The notes under the pieces: generated by a model
The model's input: the letters and a program-made list of their open reading frames with translations, nothing else
Database searches by the model: none
Told to the model about the DNA's origin: nothing
Program-made: the position numbers and the translations under genes
Shown: piece after piece, positions 33,261 through 44,350 of the stretch
How the letters are laid out: each line of letters begins with the position of its first letter
Position numbering within the stretch: position 1 is the first letter of the stretch
Origin: Hemerocallis citrina
Lineage: Eukaryota > Streptophyta > Magnoliopsida > Asparagales > Asphodelaceae
Assembly: GCA_017893485.1 (NCBI GenBank)
Contig: CM030365.1
Location: 46,928,458-46,992,457, forward strand
DNA: 64,000 bases
Reading direction: 5' to 3'

Positions 33261-33410
33261 GTATATATTGTTTTATTGTTTTTGCTATTTTGTTCCTTTT
33301 GTTTATTTTCTCTAGCCTTGTTTTGCTTCCTTTTGCTATTCTTTTCTGCATTGTTGTTTTTCCCTTACCCTTGATTGTCCTTACTTCTTCTTGTCTTTGA
33401 TTTCTTTTAG
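33261..33410 (+). other. Putative spliceosomal intron at the gag-protease boundary (150 bp)
   Basis: GCAG|GTATATATTG ... TGATTTCTTTTAG|GTATC. Strongly T-rich. Read through, it ends in a stop (33398-33400); removed, VVAG continues into IILICSFPAYILFDS, the expected start of the protease. The donor is a good match to plant consensus. Confidence 0.6.
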
Positions 33411-34062
33411 GTATCATCCTTATTTGCTCTTTTCCTGCCTATATTCTTTTTGATTCTTGGGAAACCCATTCTTTTGTCTCCTCTCGATTTGTCGCTCGCC
33501 ATCAGTTAGAATGCAGCAACATGTCAGAGGCTTGGAACATCATGATAGGTGGTGGAGTTGTCAGTTGTTTCCGTGAGTGCAGGTAATGTCCCGTGGTTAT
33601 TGGGGACGCAGATTTCAAGGCCAACCTGATTATAATTGAAAATTTAGGATTCGACGTTATTCTGGGTATGGATTGGTTGGGTGAAGCCCATGACTTTATT
33701 GATTACCGTGCCAAGAAAGTTGTCTTCAGAATTTCAGATCGGGCAGAATTTGAGTTCCATGCCGGAGAGTCTTCTCTTGGTCGAGCAAAGATTGCAGTTG
33801 AACAGGTGGATTGTGCGATGGAATTGCACTCAGGCTGTGAGGCTGCACCTCTCGTAGTTCGGGATTTCATGGATGTTTTTCCAGATGAGTTGCCTGGCTT
33901 ACCCGCTGATAGGGAAGTGGAGTTTGGTATTGATGTTCAGCTTGGAACAGAACCGATATCGAAGAGTCCCTACAGGATGGCACCGGTTGAGCTGGCAGAG
34001 CTTAATGTGCAGATTCAGCAGTTGCTTGATTTGTGTTTCATCAGACCTAGTGTTTTGCCTTA
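33411..34062 (+). pseudogene. pol: Element A aspartic protease and RT start
   Basis: Begins IILICSFPAYILFDSWETHS; the catalytic D-S/T-G is D-S-W here, so the glycine is lost. One stop at about 33587. Continues PVVIGDADFKANLIII, GFDVILGMDWL, the linker DVFPDELPGLPADREVEFGI and SKSPYRMAPVELAEL. Ends at a stop (34060-34062) where relatives have W (P*GAPVLF). Confidence 0.85.
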
Positions 34063-35210
34063 GGGTGCTCCGGTCCTTTTTGTGGATAAGAAGGATGGAA
34101 GTCGTCGTCTGTGCATGGATTATCGAGAGCTGAATAGAGTTACTATGAAGAATCGGTATCCGTTGCCTAGGATCGATGATTTGTTTGATCAGCTGAGTGG
34201 GGCTGCTATTTTCTCGAAGTTGGATCTTCATTCTGGATATCACCAAGTCAAGGTGAAGGCTGCAGATATACAAAAGACTGCTTTCAGGACTAGATACGAG
34301 CACTATGAGTATCTTGTGATGCTGTTCGGGGTCACGAACGCTGGCTGTATTCATAAGTCTTATGAACCGAGTTTTCTCTCCGTACTAGGATAAGTTCGTG
34401 GTAGGTCTTCATTGATGATATTTTGGTGTATTCTCAGAATCGGGAAGATCATGCTGAGCATCTTAGAGTGGTTCTGCAGACTTTGAGAGAGAATCTGCTT
34501 TATGGGAAACTTAGCAAGTGCGAGTTTTGGCTCGACAGGATTTCTTTCTTGGGGTATATTGTTTCTGGCGATGGTATTTCTGTGGATCCTGCCAAGATCG
34601 AGGCTGTGAAGGATTGGCCTATTCTCAAGTCAGTTTCGAAAGTCAGAAGTTTCCTTGGTTTGGCTGGCTATTATCGGAAGTTCGTCCAGGATTTTTTGAA
34701 GATAGCAGGACCATTGAATAAATTGACAGGGAAGGATCAGAAGTTTTGTTGGTCTGATGAGTGCAATGAGGCTTTTGTTGAGTTGAAGAACAGATTGACG
34801 TTAGCACCTGTGTTGACTATTCCAGATGGTTCAGGCGGACTTGTAGTTCACTGTGATGCTTCTGATAAGGGTCTTGGAGCAGTTCTTATGCAGAAGGGCC
34901 GTGTTGTTGTGTATGCATCGAGGCAGTTGAGGCCGCATGAGAAGAACTATACTACTCATGATTTGGAGTTAGCGGCAGTGATTTTTGCTTTGAAGCTATA
35001 GAGACATTATTTGCTTGGAGACCGAGTAGAAATCTTTACAGACCACAAAAGTCTCAAGTACGTCTTCACCCAGAAGGAGTTGAACATGAGGCAAAGGCGT
35101 TGGTTGGAACTTATGGCCGATTATGTCATCAGTTTGCAATACCATCCTGGTAAAGTAAACTTGGTGCCTGATGCTTTAAGCAGGAGACCAGCATTTACAT
35201 TTCTTACTTA
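34063..35210 (+). pseudogene. pol: Element A reverse transcriptase and RNase H
   Basis: [34 protein letters not shown], a frameshift and small rearrangement at about 34335-34400, catalytic FIDDILVY (34408-34431), then [17 protein letters not shown] and [12 protein letters not shown]. RNase [32 protein letters not shown], a stop at 34999-35001, then [11 protein letters not shown] and [20 protein letters not shown] with DALSRR. The stop at 35209-35211 ends the domain. All motifs are recognisable, so decay is moderate. Confidence 0.9.
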
Positions 35211-36733
35211 GCAGAGAGATCTTATTGAGCAGATGAGGAGGTTGGAGCTTGATATTGTGTTGCCGAGTTCTGGTCAGAGTTGTTTGGCGCTCCAGCTGCA
35301 GTCGTCTCTTGGTGAGCAGATTAAAGAGGCGCAGGCTGGTGATGCGCAGTTGCAGAAATTTCGAGCTGAGATTGAGTCTGGGTCCAGGACGGACATGGTT
35401 ATTCATTCAGATGGTTCTCTTCATTTTGGTTCCTAGTTATGTGTCCCTAAGGGTGAAGTTCGTCAGAGGTTGCTTGAAGAAGCTCATCAGTCTTCATATT
35501 CTATCCATCCCGGCGGTACTAAGATGTATCGGGATTTGAAGCTTCATTTCTGGTGGCATGGTATGAAAAGGGATGTTGCTCGGTTTGTTTCTCAGTGTTT
35601 GATCTGTCAGCAGGTTAAGACAGAACATCAGAGAACCTGCTGGACTTCTTCAACCGCTTCCTATTCCACAGTGGAAGTGGGAACATATCACCATGGATTT
35701 TGTGACCGCTTTGCCAAGGAGTCCTAAGGGTCATAATACTATTTGGGTGATTGTTGACCGTTTGACGAAGAGTGTTCATTTCATTCCTTTCTGCGTCGGT
35801 CAGTCTACTGAGATCCTTGCTGAGAGGTACATGCAAGAGAATGTTAGACTTCATGGGGTTCTAGTCAGTATTGTATCCGACAGGGATACGAGATTCAGAT
35901 CTCAGTTTTGGGAGAGCCTTCAGAACAGTTTGGGGAGCAAATTAAAGTACAGTACAGCTTTTCATCCCCAGACCGATGGACAGTAAGAGCAGACTATTCA
36001 GATTCTTGAGGACATGTTGAGGTCCTGCATGCTTCAGTTTGGTGGGTCTTGGGAGGATCATTTGCATCTTGTAGAGTTCTTGTACAATAACAGCTTTCAA
36101 GCCAGTATTAAAGCTGCTCCGTTCGAGGCACTATATGGACGGAAGTGCAGGTCACTAGTGTGCTGGGATGATGTTGGCGAAAGGCAGTTGTTGGGTCCAG
36201 AGTTGATCACCAAGACAGTGGATGTTGTGGTTCAGATCAGGAAGCACTTGCAGGCAGCTTAGGACAGGAAGAAGCGGTGGGCTAATGTTCACTGTAGGGC
36301 TCTGGAGTTTGTTGTTGGTGACCATGTTTTCCTCAAGGTATCGCCATGGCGCGGTGTCATTCGGTTCGGTGGCGGGGGCAAGCTTAGCCTGAGGTTTATT
36401 GGACCGTTTGAGATTTTGGAGCGAGTAGGAAAGGTGGCCTATCGTCTTGCATTACCACCAGCTTTATCAGGAGTGCACGATGTTTTCCATGTCTCACAAC
36501 TCAGGAGATATATCCGAGATGAGAGCCACGTGATCGACTATTCTGAGTTGACAGTTAGGCCGGATTTGACTTGTGAGATTCCGCCAGTTGTTATTGTGGA
36601 TCGGCGGGAGAAAGTGCTTAAGAACAGGGTCATCAAGCTGGTTCGTATTGCTTGGAATCCTCACTCGCCTGGTGAGTCGACTTGGGAGTTGGAGGAGGAA
36701 ATTCAACAGAAGTTTCCTCGTTTGTTTGAGTAG
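35211..36733 (+). pseudogene. pol: Element A integrase with chromodomain
   Basis: HHCC zinc region: EEAHQSSYSIHPGGTKMYRD ... [13 protein letters not shown] (35475-35610). A frameshift near 35640. Core: [10 protein letters not shown] (D), [12 protein letters not shown] (D), [10 protein letters not shown] (E follows a stop at 35983-35985). C-terminal: FGGSWEDHLHLVEFLYNNSF, APFEALYGRKC, a stop at 36260, DHVFLKVSPWRGVIRF, VHDVFHVSQLRRYI. The chromodomain lies at about 36588-36730 (PPVVIVDRREKVLKNRVI, TWELEEEIQQKFPRLFE), typical of Tekay-type chromoviruses. Confidence 0.9.
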
Positions 36734-36800
36734 TTGCTTTGGTTTTGTTTTGCCTTTTTTTTTGCTTTGGGGTTACCCTATGTATCTTTCTTTTGAATTT

Positions 36801-36834
36801 CAAGGACGAAATCTTTCTAATAGATGGGTAGGAT
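36801..36834 (+). promoter_or_regulatory. 3' priming region of element A
   Basis: CAAGGACGAAATCTTTCTAA followed by TAGATGGGTAGGAT, directly before the 3' LTR. The GGACGA box corresponds to the GAGGAC box of families C and F and the TRIM. Confidence 0.6.
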
Positions 36835-39800
36835 TGTAACCCTGTTTTTCATTTTATGTATTTTGGAGTGTATTTTTCATTTTTGTGTATTTTTATCTCT
36901 CTTGTATTTTTCGGAACCGTATATTGGATTTGTTTTCAATATATATTCTTTTTATTTCATTTTGATCTCCTTGTGTTGTTTGTTCGTCGTTTTTGTTCGT
37001 TTTCATCATTTTGGATTCTTTTCTTCATTTTTGGCCTCATTATCTGCATTATATTTTTCCATGGTGTTGTGATGGTATTTTGGTGGTGTTTTCCCAAACC
37101 TATAATTTTTTGACTCCAAATTTGATTTTTCAAGGACCATAGAATTCACTATAAATTGTATTCCTATTTGAAATTTACCCAATACCCATTAACCATTTGT
37201 ATACCTATTACTACATATTAATACCCACAACCCATTAGCCCACTTTAATCCTATATATAAACCCCTAATTTCACAAACCCTAACCCTAATCCCTAATTAT
37301 CTCTCTCTCCCTCTTTTGTGTGCATCCCGGCCTCCCTCCTAGACTACTCCCAGCCTGTGCATTACCTCCCCAATCCGAGCCCTCCTCCCCCTCAAAATTC
37401 GGCCATCTACAACCCCACTACCGGCCACCACCCTCCTACTCCAATCTGACCACCCATATACAAAAGAAAACCCTACACCCCATTGATTTCCGACCACCAA
37501 AGAGCACCACCACCATCAAAAACACCATCAACATCCCTTGCATCATCTTCTCTTGGTGTTTCTTCAAGTGGGTATTCTCCACTTTGTTCGTTGCATCAAG
37601 GGTTTTGTTCGTGTGGGAGTTTGGTTCGTTGGTTGCTTGGATTCGCGCTTGGAGAGGATCTTGTTCGTGGGTTTCTTTTCTCTTCGCATTAGGATCATGT
37701 TCATCTCCATTACTAAGGCAAGTAACTTGTACTAAAATTCATTAGGTTGATACAAGTCCAAAAGTTCACATCTAGTGTAGTTGGGTCTATAGACAACCAA
37801 AATTTGTGTTGTTCTTGATGGGTTTTGTCTCTATTGTGATAATTTGGCTATAGAAGACTTACGACACAAATCTTGATAGGAGAAGGACCTAGGTTTTGCC
37901 CAATTATGATTTTTAGGCATGTATGTGATTATTTGCATGAATTGTGTTTGATTGAATACCCATGTGAAATAATAGGCTTGGACATGTTAGTAATCCCTAA
38001 ATCATGATGTTTAGATGTTTGGTATGTTGTATTTCAAGTTTGGAGGTGTTTGGATCAATATTGTGAAAGTTATGATGTTCTTGATTAGAGGTGTAAAATC
38101 TGTATTTGCTGCTTGTTCTGTTTTGATTGCTGTTTTCGTCCATGCTACATTCCGAATCTTGATTCCAAAATAAAAGATGAATTTTAGATAATTTTGTCTA
38201 TTTTCAAACCCCACTAGTATTACTTGATTTGAATTTCGTATGACTTAGTATGAATGTTTTGGTACAGACGTGTCGATCAATTCCAGATTCTGTTTTGGGT
38301 TAATTTTGTTAACAAACTATTTTCAAGAACTATTCTATACATAATATCTTGATCTAATACTTTGCTCAGTGTTTCTTTATGATATTAGGGACTACCCAGA
38401 TTTTTGGTGAATTTTAAAGATAAATTTTATGTGGTGTTTCATGCTCTTTTCTAAAATCTTCTCATGCTGTAATTTGCGTGCTGTTTAGTAAAGAACTCTG
38501 TTTTCACTATAATTATTTATACTGTATGAAAATTCTTTATGAAATATGAAAGTTAGTAAAATCTATCTATTTTCATTTCTCTTTGGCGGAATTGGATTTC
38601 GATTCACTGATTGCGAGATATCCTAGTTTTCGTACAGCAGTGTTGAGAATTCCAGATTCGTCAAACTATGTTTTCGTGTTGCTTCTTATTTTTGATGTCC
38701 GATCTATACTTACTAGAATATTATGAAACTTGTTATTTTGTGTCTATACCTATAGGGGAATACCCCAGATTTTTCGTGGAATTATTTGATGTGTTTTCAT
38801 TCTGTTTTCATGCTTTTGAATTTGTTCTCCTGTTTTCTGGCTGAACCTAAATTTTGTATTCAAATCAGTTTTGAGCTGAGTTGTTGTGAACTAGTATGTG
38901 ACTTATTTATATGCGTTGGATTCATGTGGACGTCTAGTTTCCAGATCCTTCAACGTATCTAGGTTTGCATTTCTGTAGAGTTCAGAATTACTATTTTAGT
39001 ACTGATTGATCTTGCTGTCCTGATTATAAACATACACCATTTTTCTCGTTTATGTGACTCTATATTATCTATACATGCTGATTTGTTTCCCTGAACCTAA
39101 TACTGATTAGACCATGTTAATTTGATACTATTTTGCACACATTCATGTCTATCTGATAACCATAATAAAATTAACCAAGCCGGTTTATGGGAAAGATCTA
39201 GTAGTGGGAAAGCATAGAAATGTGTAATTAGAAGGGGGCCCGTGTTTCCCATATGATTATCTGTTATCTGACCCTGTTTACATTACTTCTTATATATGAA
39301 TGTGTAGAGTAGAAGAGAACCACTAGGTTCTATCTGTCTGTTATCTGACCCTGTCTACATTACTTCTTATAGGAAGGTGTAGAGAAGAAGAGAACCACTA
39401 GGTTCTATCTGTCTGTTATCTGATATCTGTCTGACCCTGAGTACACTGCCCTATATGATCCCCTACGAAATCTACAAATGAAACTGTTGTGTTGTAGCAA
39501 CCATGTAGGTGGGCTGCATGAAGTGCTACCTAGATAGTAATCACACAAGACTTACATAAATCTGAATCTGAATCTCTTATATGGAAATCTGTTATCTGAA
39601 TATCTGATTATCTGATTACCTGATTATCTGTTATCCATCTGACACTGCCATGTGACACATTACTTGACACTACCTGTATGTCTGTCTGCTTACTATCTGA
39701 CACTTGACACGTGACCCGTGTTAGTATACTATGTTAGTTGAATTCTGCCATACCATGCTAGGTCTGTTTCTACTATTAATTAGATATGTTAGTTTTCCCC

Positions 39801-40292
39801 ATGTGCTTGTATCCTACATTATTTGTGACCCGCGACTTGCAATTTGACGGGTACTTGTTTTCGTCTTTTTTTCCTTTTTCTGCAAATTTACTAATTGTAG
39901 AGATCAGGATGGTCAGCTGCGTGATGGTAATGGCGAAAGGATGTATTAAGTTGGAACTTCTGCTTTATTATTTTTCTTAGTGTTGCTTGAACAATGAATA
40001 AAAGTGTATTTGGTTTATTTGGATATTATTTGTATTTGGGCGATGTGACCCAGGATATTTGTTTTCTCCAGACTCTGATTTATTTGAGGATATTATATTT
40101 GGTTTCAAGTAAATTTCTGTTGGTGTTTTGTTTCAAGTATTCATGAATGGTTGTGTTTTTTGCTTCCGACTCTGATAAATTCTGTGATGTGTTGCAAAGA
40201 TTCTGAAACAGCTTAAGGATGATTAAAATCATTCGCTGGACTTTTGTTACGTATCTGTATTCCGTATTCTTTTTGGGAAGCGGGGCGTGACA
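36835..40292 (+). repeat. 3' LTR of element A (3458 bp)
   Basis: TGTAACCCTG ... GGGGCGTGACA. Contains TATA box TATATATAAA (37252-37261), a telo-box-like run AAACCCTAACCCTAATCCC (37276-37294), a C/T-rich leader, a donor-like AAG|GCAAGT (GC at 37718-37719), a TATCTG-rich block (39250-39730) and an acceptor-like CTAATTGTAG (39891-39900). Confidence 0.9.
37252..37294 (+). promoter_or_regulatory. LTR A core promoter: TATA box plus telo-box
   Basis: TATATATAAA followed within 20 bp by AAACCCTAA repeats near the expected start site. The telo-box AAACCCTA is a known plant promoter element of translation-related genes. Confidence 0.5.
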
Positions 40293-41053
40293 CTTGTCCG
40301 AGGTTGTTTTGCGAGCACTCGAATGGCGAGCCGTGCCGTGCACTCTTGCTCGGGGTCAAGAAGTTAGAACGATTCTAGAACCATGAATTCCGACTAGGGT
40401 GACGACGAGTTTTTGGAGCACTCGAATGGCGAGACGTACCTCGCATACTTGCTCGGGAGCATGTAGCTAGAGCGACACTGTGAACCATGAATGGACTTCA
40501 CACTTGTCTGGGGTTATTTTGGGAGCACTCGAATGGAGAACTGTGACCCGCACACTTGCTAGGGGTTAAGTAGCTAGAACAACCCTTTGAACCATGAATG
40601 AATTCTGATAAGGGTGACGACGAGTTTTGGGAGCACTCGAATGGCGGGTCGTGCCCTACACACTTGCTCGGGGGCAAGTAGTTAGAGCGAACCTGTGAAC
40701 TGTGAATGGACTCTGCACTTATCCGGGTTTGTCTTGGCTCACCACTTGCTCGGGGGCAAGTACTTAGAGCGACCCTATGAATCATGAATGGATATAGAAT
40801 AGGGTGATAATGAGTTTTTGGAGGACTCGAATTACGGGCCGTGCCCCACACACTTGCTCGGGGGCAAGTAGCTAGAGTGACCCAGCAAACCATGAATGAA
40901 CTCCATACTTGTTCGGGATTATTTTGATAGCATTTGAATGACGAGCCGTGACCCGCACACTTGCTCAGGGGCAAGTAGCTAGAGCAACCCTATGCATTAA
41001 TTGACTCCGAACAGGGTGACGAAGAGTTTTGAGAGCACTCGAATGGCAGGCTG
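40293..41053 (-). repeat. Tandem repeat of about 105 bp (dimeric order), Tat 3' UTR, part 1
   Basis: GAGCACTCGAATGGCG recurs at about 40313, 40416, 40523, 40631, 40821 and 41032. Alternating flanks (TAGGGTGACGACGAGTTTT versus ACTTGTCTGGGGTTATTTT) make a dimer of about 210 bp. Most units contain ACTTGC-tcgggg-GCAAGT, a 6-bp stem-loop. Confidence 0.75.
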
Positions 41054-41294
41054 TGTAGCGCCCCAAATTCCCTAAACCGGAAACTCATGACACAATCCAG
41101 AATCTTACTTCAAATGAGTCCAAACACAGAAAAAAATCACAGGAAGTTGAAAACTTTTTATTACATAGTTGCCATTACAACATCCAATAATTACAATAAA
41201 ATATTACATCATGAATCAAAAATATAATTGGACAAATGCAACTCCACATGGATGCTTCCCAAGCTCGAGTCTCCTGCTCCACGAATAGCAAATC

Positions 41295-41339
41295 CTGCAA
41301 CTAAACAACCGGTGGACACGTCAGTTGAATACAACTGAC
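41295..41339 (-). promoter_or_regulatory. U5 stem-loop and acceptor-like site of LTR D
   Basis: Perfect hairpin GTCAGTTG / CAACTGAC with a 4-nt loop (41320-41339). On the minus strand it is followed by GTGTCCACCGG and TTTAGTTGCAG|GATTTG, an acceptor-like end at 41295. Confidence 0.6.
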
Positions 41340-42330
41340 ACAATGTTGATGAAACCAACGATCCCAAAACTTCAACAACCAATATTTGATGCAAAAGAAA
41401 ATTGTGAATAAAACCAAGTGTTGGTGTATACCATAGCCTATAGTCTAATGTACATACAAATGCACCCGATGATCCTACTCTAATGCACACTTGATTGGAG
41501 ACATATATCTCATACTACATACACCCCAACTAAAGCGATGTTCTTTAGTTAATAAGGTTCGATCCCTTGACATGCATCATGTGTAACACCTCGGATTTTA
41601 AAATACTGAAACTATTCATTTTTATGTTTTGTAGGGGTGAGAATTATTTTAAGGGATATCTTATTGATACTGGTATAGATATTTTAATTGGATTGGCGTA
41701 GAGGATATGTTTAAGCCGATGAGTTGAGATTTTATGTGAAGAAATATTATTTACTTTATTTTATAATTTTGAAGGATTATTATGATGTAATTTTAATGTA
41801 TCTTTGTATTATTGGTATTATTAAAGTAAAGAGTTGGGTTTTATTTGGAATATATTCGAGACTTGGGGGCCTATGTGCAAATATCCCTTTACAAATATCT
41901 TATTTTATAATTTATTTTATAAAAAAAAAAAAGAAAAAAGAAAAAAAACCCACCTAACCTATCCCTTCCTTCCTTCCCTTCTTTCTGTTTCCCTACCGAT
42001 CGAAAGAAACCCTCCCCCTCCTTTGAAACCCAATCGGCCGGTCTTCCCCTCCTCAAATCCACTTGGATTCTTCACCAAATCCAAATTAAACTGAGAGGTA
42101 TGCTAATTGAGGGGTTCTCTACACCGTGGAAGTGTCGGATTTTCGAAAGGATTTCGAAAAGGTATATCCTATTTTATTTATTCATATAAAATTAAGTGTG
42201 GTTAGTTTTATTGAGTAGGATTATTATGGTAGAGAGATTTAGAGGTGTTGGAAGTGGAAGATTTGAGGAATTAGTGGATTGTTAGAGAAATTACAAGTTG
42301 TTGGTAAATTAGGGTTTGGGTTTGTAGAAT

Positions 42331-42401
<71 letters not shown>
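42331..42401. repeat. (TA)n microsatellite
   Basis: About 35 TA dinucleotides inside LTR E. Confidence 0.95.
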
Positions 42402-42403
<2 letters not shown>

Positions 42404-44074
42404 AATTATCTCTTGTATGGTGGTAAAAATTGTAGTGAGCCACTAGAATAAAATGGGGAGTAGTGATTTTGGTATAAACTCGAACTATAGGGTTTATGAA
42501 ATCGGGTAGGAAACTCGATCCAAATAATTGTAGAAAATGCATATGAGGGTGTAGAATATTATGAAAGTATTAATATGAATTTCGGATGATTTTTATAGGC
42601 TTCCAGCTCAATTAAATTGAGTAAAATGGATTATAGGTGAAAAGTGCACGCCGGGTATTCGGTGAAATGTCCGAACGATATAGAGGTGAGAATTTGATGA
42701 ATTCGGAGGTGTAGATGAGTCTCATTATTGTTTTTAACCCTAATTTGAGATATTTGGACAAAGGGATTGAAGAAATTAGGAAATAGGAAATTTTCCTATT
42801 AGAAAGCCTCCGATCAATATGTGAGTTCTTGCATCGGGGTTCGAATTTGAAATCCGTCATTGTAGCTCGCCTACATATGTCATTTGTGACGCATGGGTGA
42901 AGACGGATTCAAATTTAGAGGTCTGTAGGTCGAGTTTTGAGCTTTAAACTAATCGATCCTATAATTTCCTATTTAGGTGGAAAAAGTCGAACTTCGACTG
43001 GCTGCAGGACGGACGTGGGACATCGTTTGCTCGATCCGTCAGGTGAGTATGTTGTATTTATAAATATTTTATATTGTGGCCGAATTTTGTGGCCTTTTGA
43101 TATATTTTGTGGAAGTTATGCCAAAAGTGGATTTTTATTGAAAATACGGATTTTTAAGGGTCCAAAATGGGTTTTTGAGATATGTGGTGAAAGTGACTAT
43201 TTTAAGTATATAAAATCTATAGTATGGGTTATTGTGATGTGTTGAAGTATAAAAACTAATTATATTAGATTGTTTATGCATACTTTTATCCAATGCATGT
43301 TTTGTGCATGTTTTGGGGCATATAGTCCCTTATAGGTAATTATGATTTCATGGAGCATGGTGTCTGAGCTAGTATGCTATAATTAGATATTATAAGATTT
43401 AATTAGAGGAAATAAGTGATTTTGGTCCCTTTTTCTGGGAAACCCGCATGTGTGGTGTGTATGTGTGATATATATATAGATGATTATGACGTGTGATGCA
43501 ATAGTTGATGAAATTAATAATTGGGTACATGTTTACATTGTAATTATGTTCGAAGTGAATTAATGGGCAATAATATGATATTATTCTGTGATGAATTATA
43601 TATTTTGATACGCTTACGATACAGACTAACACCTTATAGTTCTTTTATTTATGATATAACTTGGTGTATGCCTATATGTAATTTAATGAAGTAGTAAATA
43701 GCATAGTGTTCATAATGGGTGATATTATGGAAAAATAAATAACATGGTGCATTCGTGATATGCAATAATATGACATGTTGGTTTATATGTTAAATGACTA
43801 GGTGTATGTATATATGTGATATACTGAGATGATAATTATATCGTGGACATCAGATGTGCATCAAATGCAAGATAAAAGATAAGATGGTAAGTGCTAATTA
43901 AATGTGTTATTACTACTCGTGACTAAAATCAAGGTGGTAGCTAATCTTGAATTCAAAAGTGTAATGTTGTGGAACATAGTCAGATGGAAAGATGAAATGA
44001 ATAATGCTAATAACATATGTTTTGTTGACCAGTACCTACAGCAATCCTGGGGGTTTGGGCTAGACCTCCTAATA

Positions 44075-44350
44075 CCCAAGGACCGGCTTGGGGTGTGGTA
44101 TTTTTCCCTCCTGGTTATCGGCTGGGAGGAAGTACCCAGTTTACTTGGGGTGCAGTGTTTTTCCCTCGATGACAGACGTCGCGAGGAAGTACCCAGTTTA
44201 CCTGGGGTGCGGTGTTTTTTCCTCCTGGCTATCGGCTGGGAGGAAGTACCCAGTTTACCTGGGGTGCGGTGTTTTTCCCTCGATGACAGACGTCGCGAGG
44301 AAGTCCCCAATTTATCTGGGGTGCGGTGTTCCCTCGCTAGTTCGGCTAGG
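44075..44350 (+). repeat. 57-bp tandem array with two alternating hairpin types
   Basis: GGAAGTACCCAGTTTAC recurs at about 44129, 44186, 44243 and 44300 (spacing 57). Between copies, units alternate between TCCTCC...GGGAGGA (tatcggctg loop) and CCTCGatgacagacgtCGCGAGG. This gives a 114-bp dimer in which both unit types can fold. Confidence 0.75.

Larger units (their letters stand above)
28151..40292 (+). mobile_element. Tekay-type chromovirus, element A (with chimeric 5' LTR)
   Basis: Chimeric B/A LTR (28151-31885), PBS, gag-pro-RT-RNaseH-IN-chromodomain (32061-36733), purine-rich end and intact 3' LTR (36835-40292). The shared LTR portions (30145-31885 and 38603-40292) differ by only a few percent by eye. 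No TSD can be checked because the 5' border belongs to another element; the base run after the 3' LTR is cttgt. The host sequence on the right is the 3' UTR repeat of the minus-strand Tat. Confidence 0.85.

Noticed and set aside
37276..37300. Telomeric repeat (CCCTAA)n
   Set aside because: Only about three degenerate units next to a TATA box; a promoter motif, not an interstitial telomere.
37320..37745. Frame of 141 codons after a TATA box
   Set aside because: Same position in LTR A; the untranslated leader of the retrotransposon transcript.
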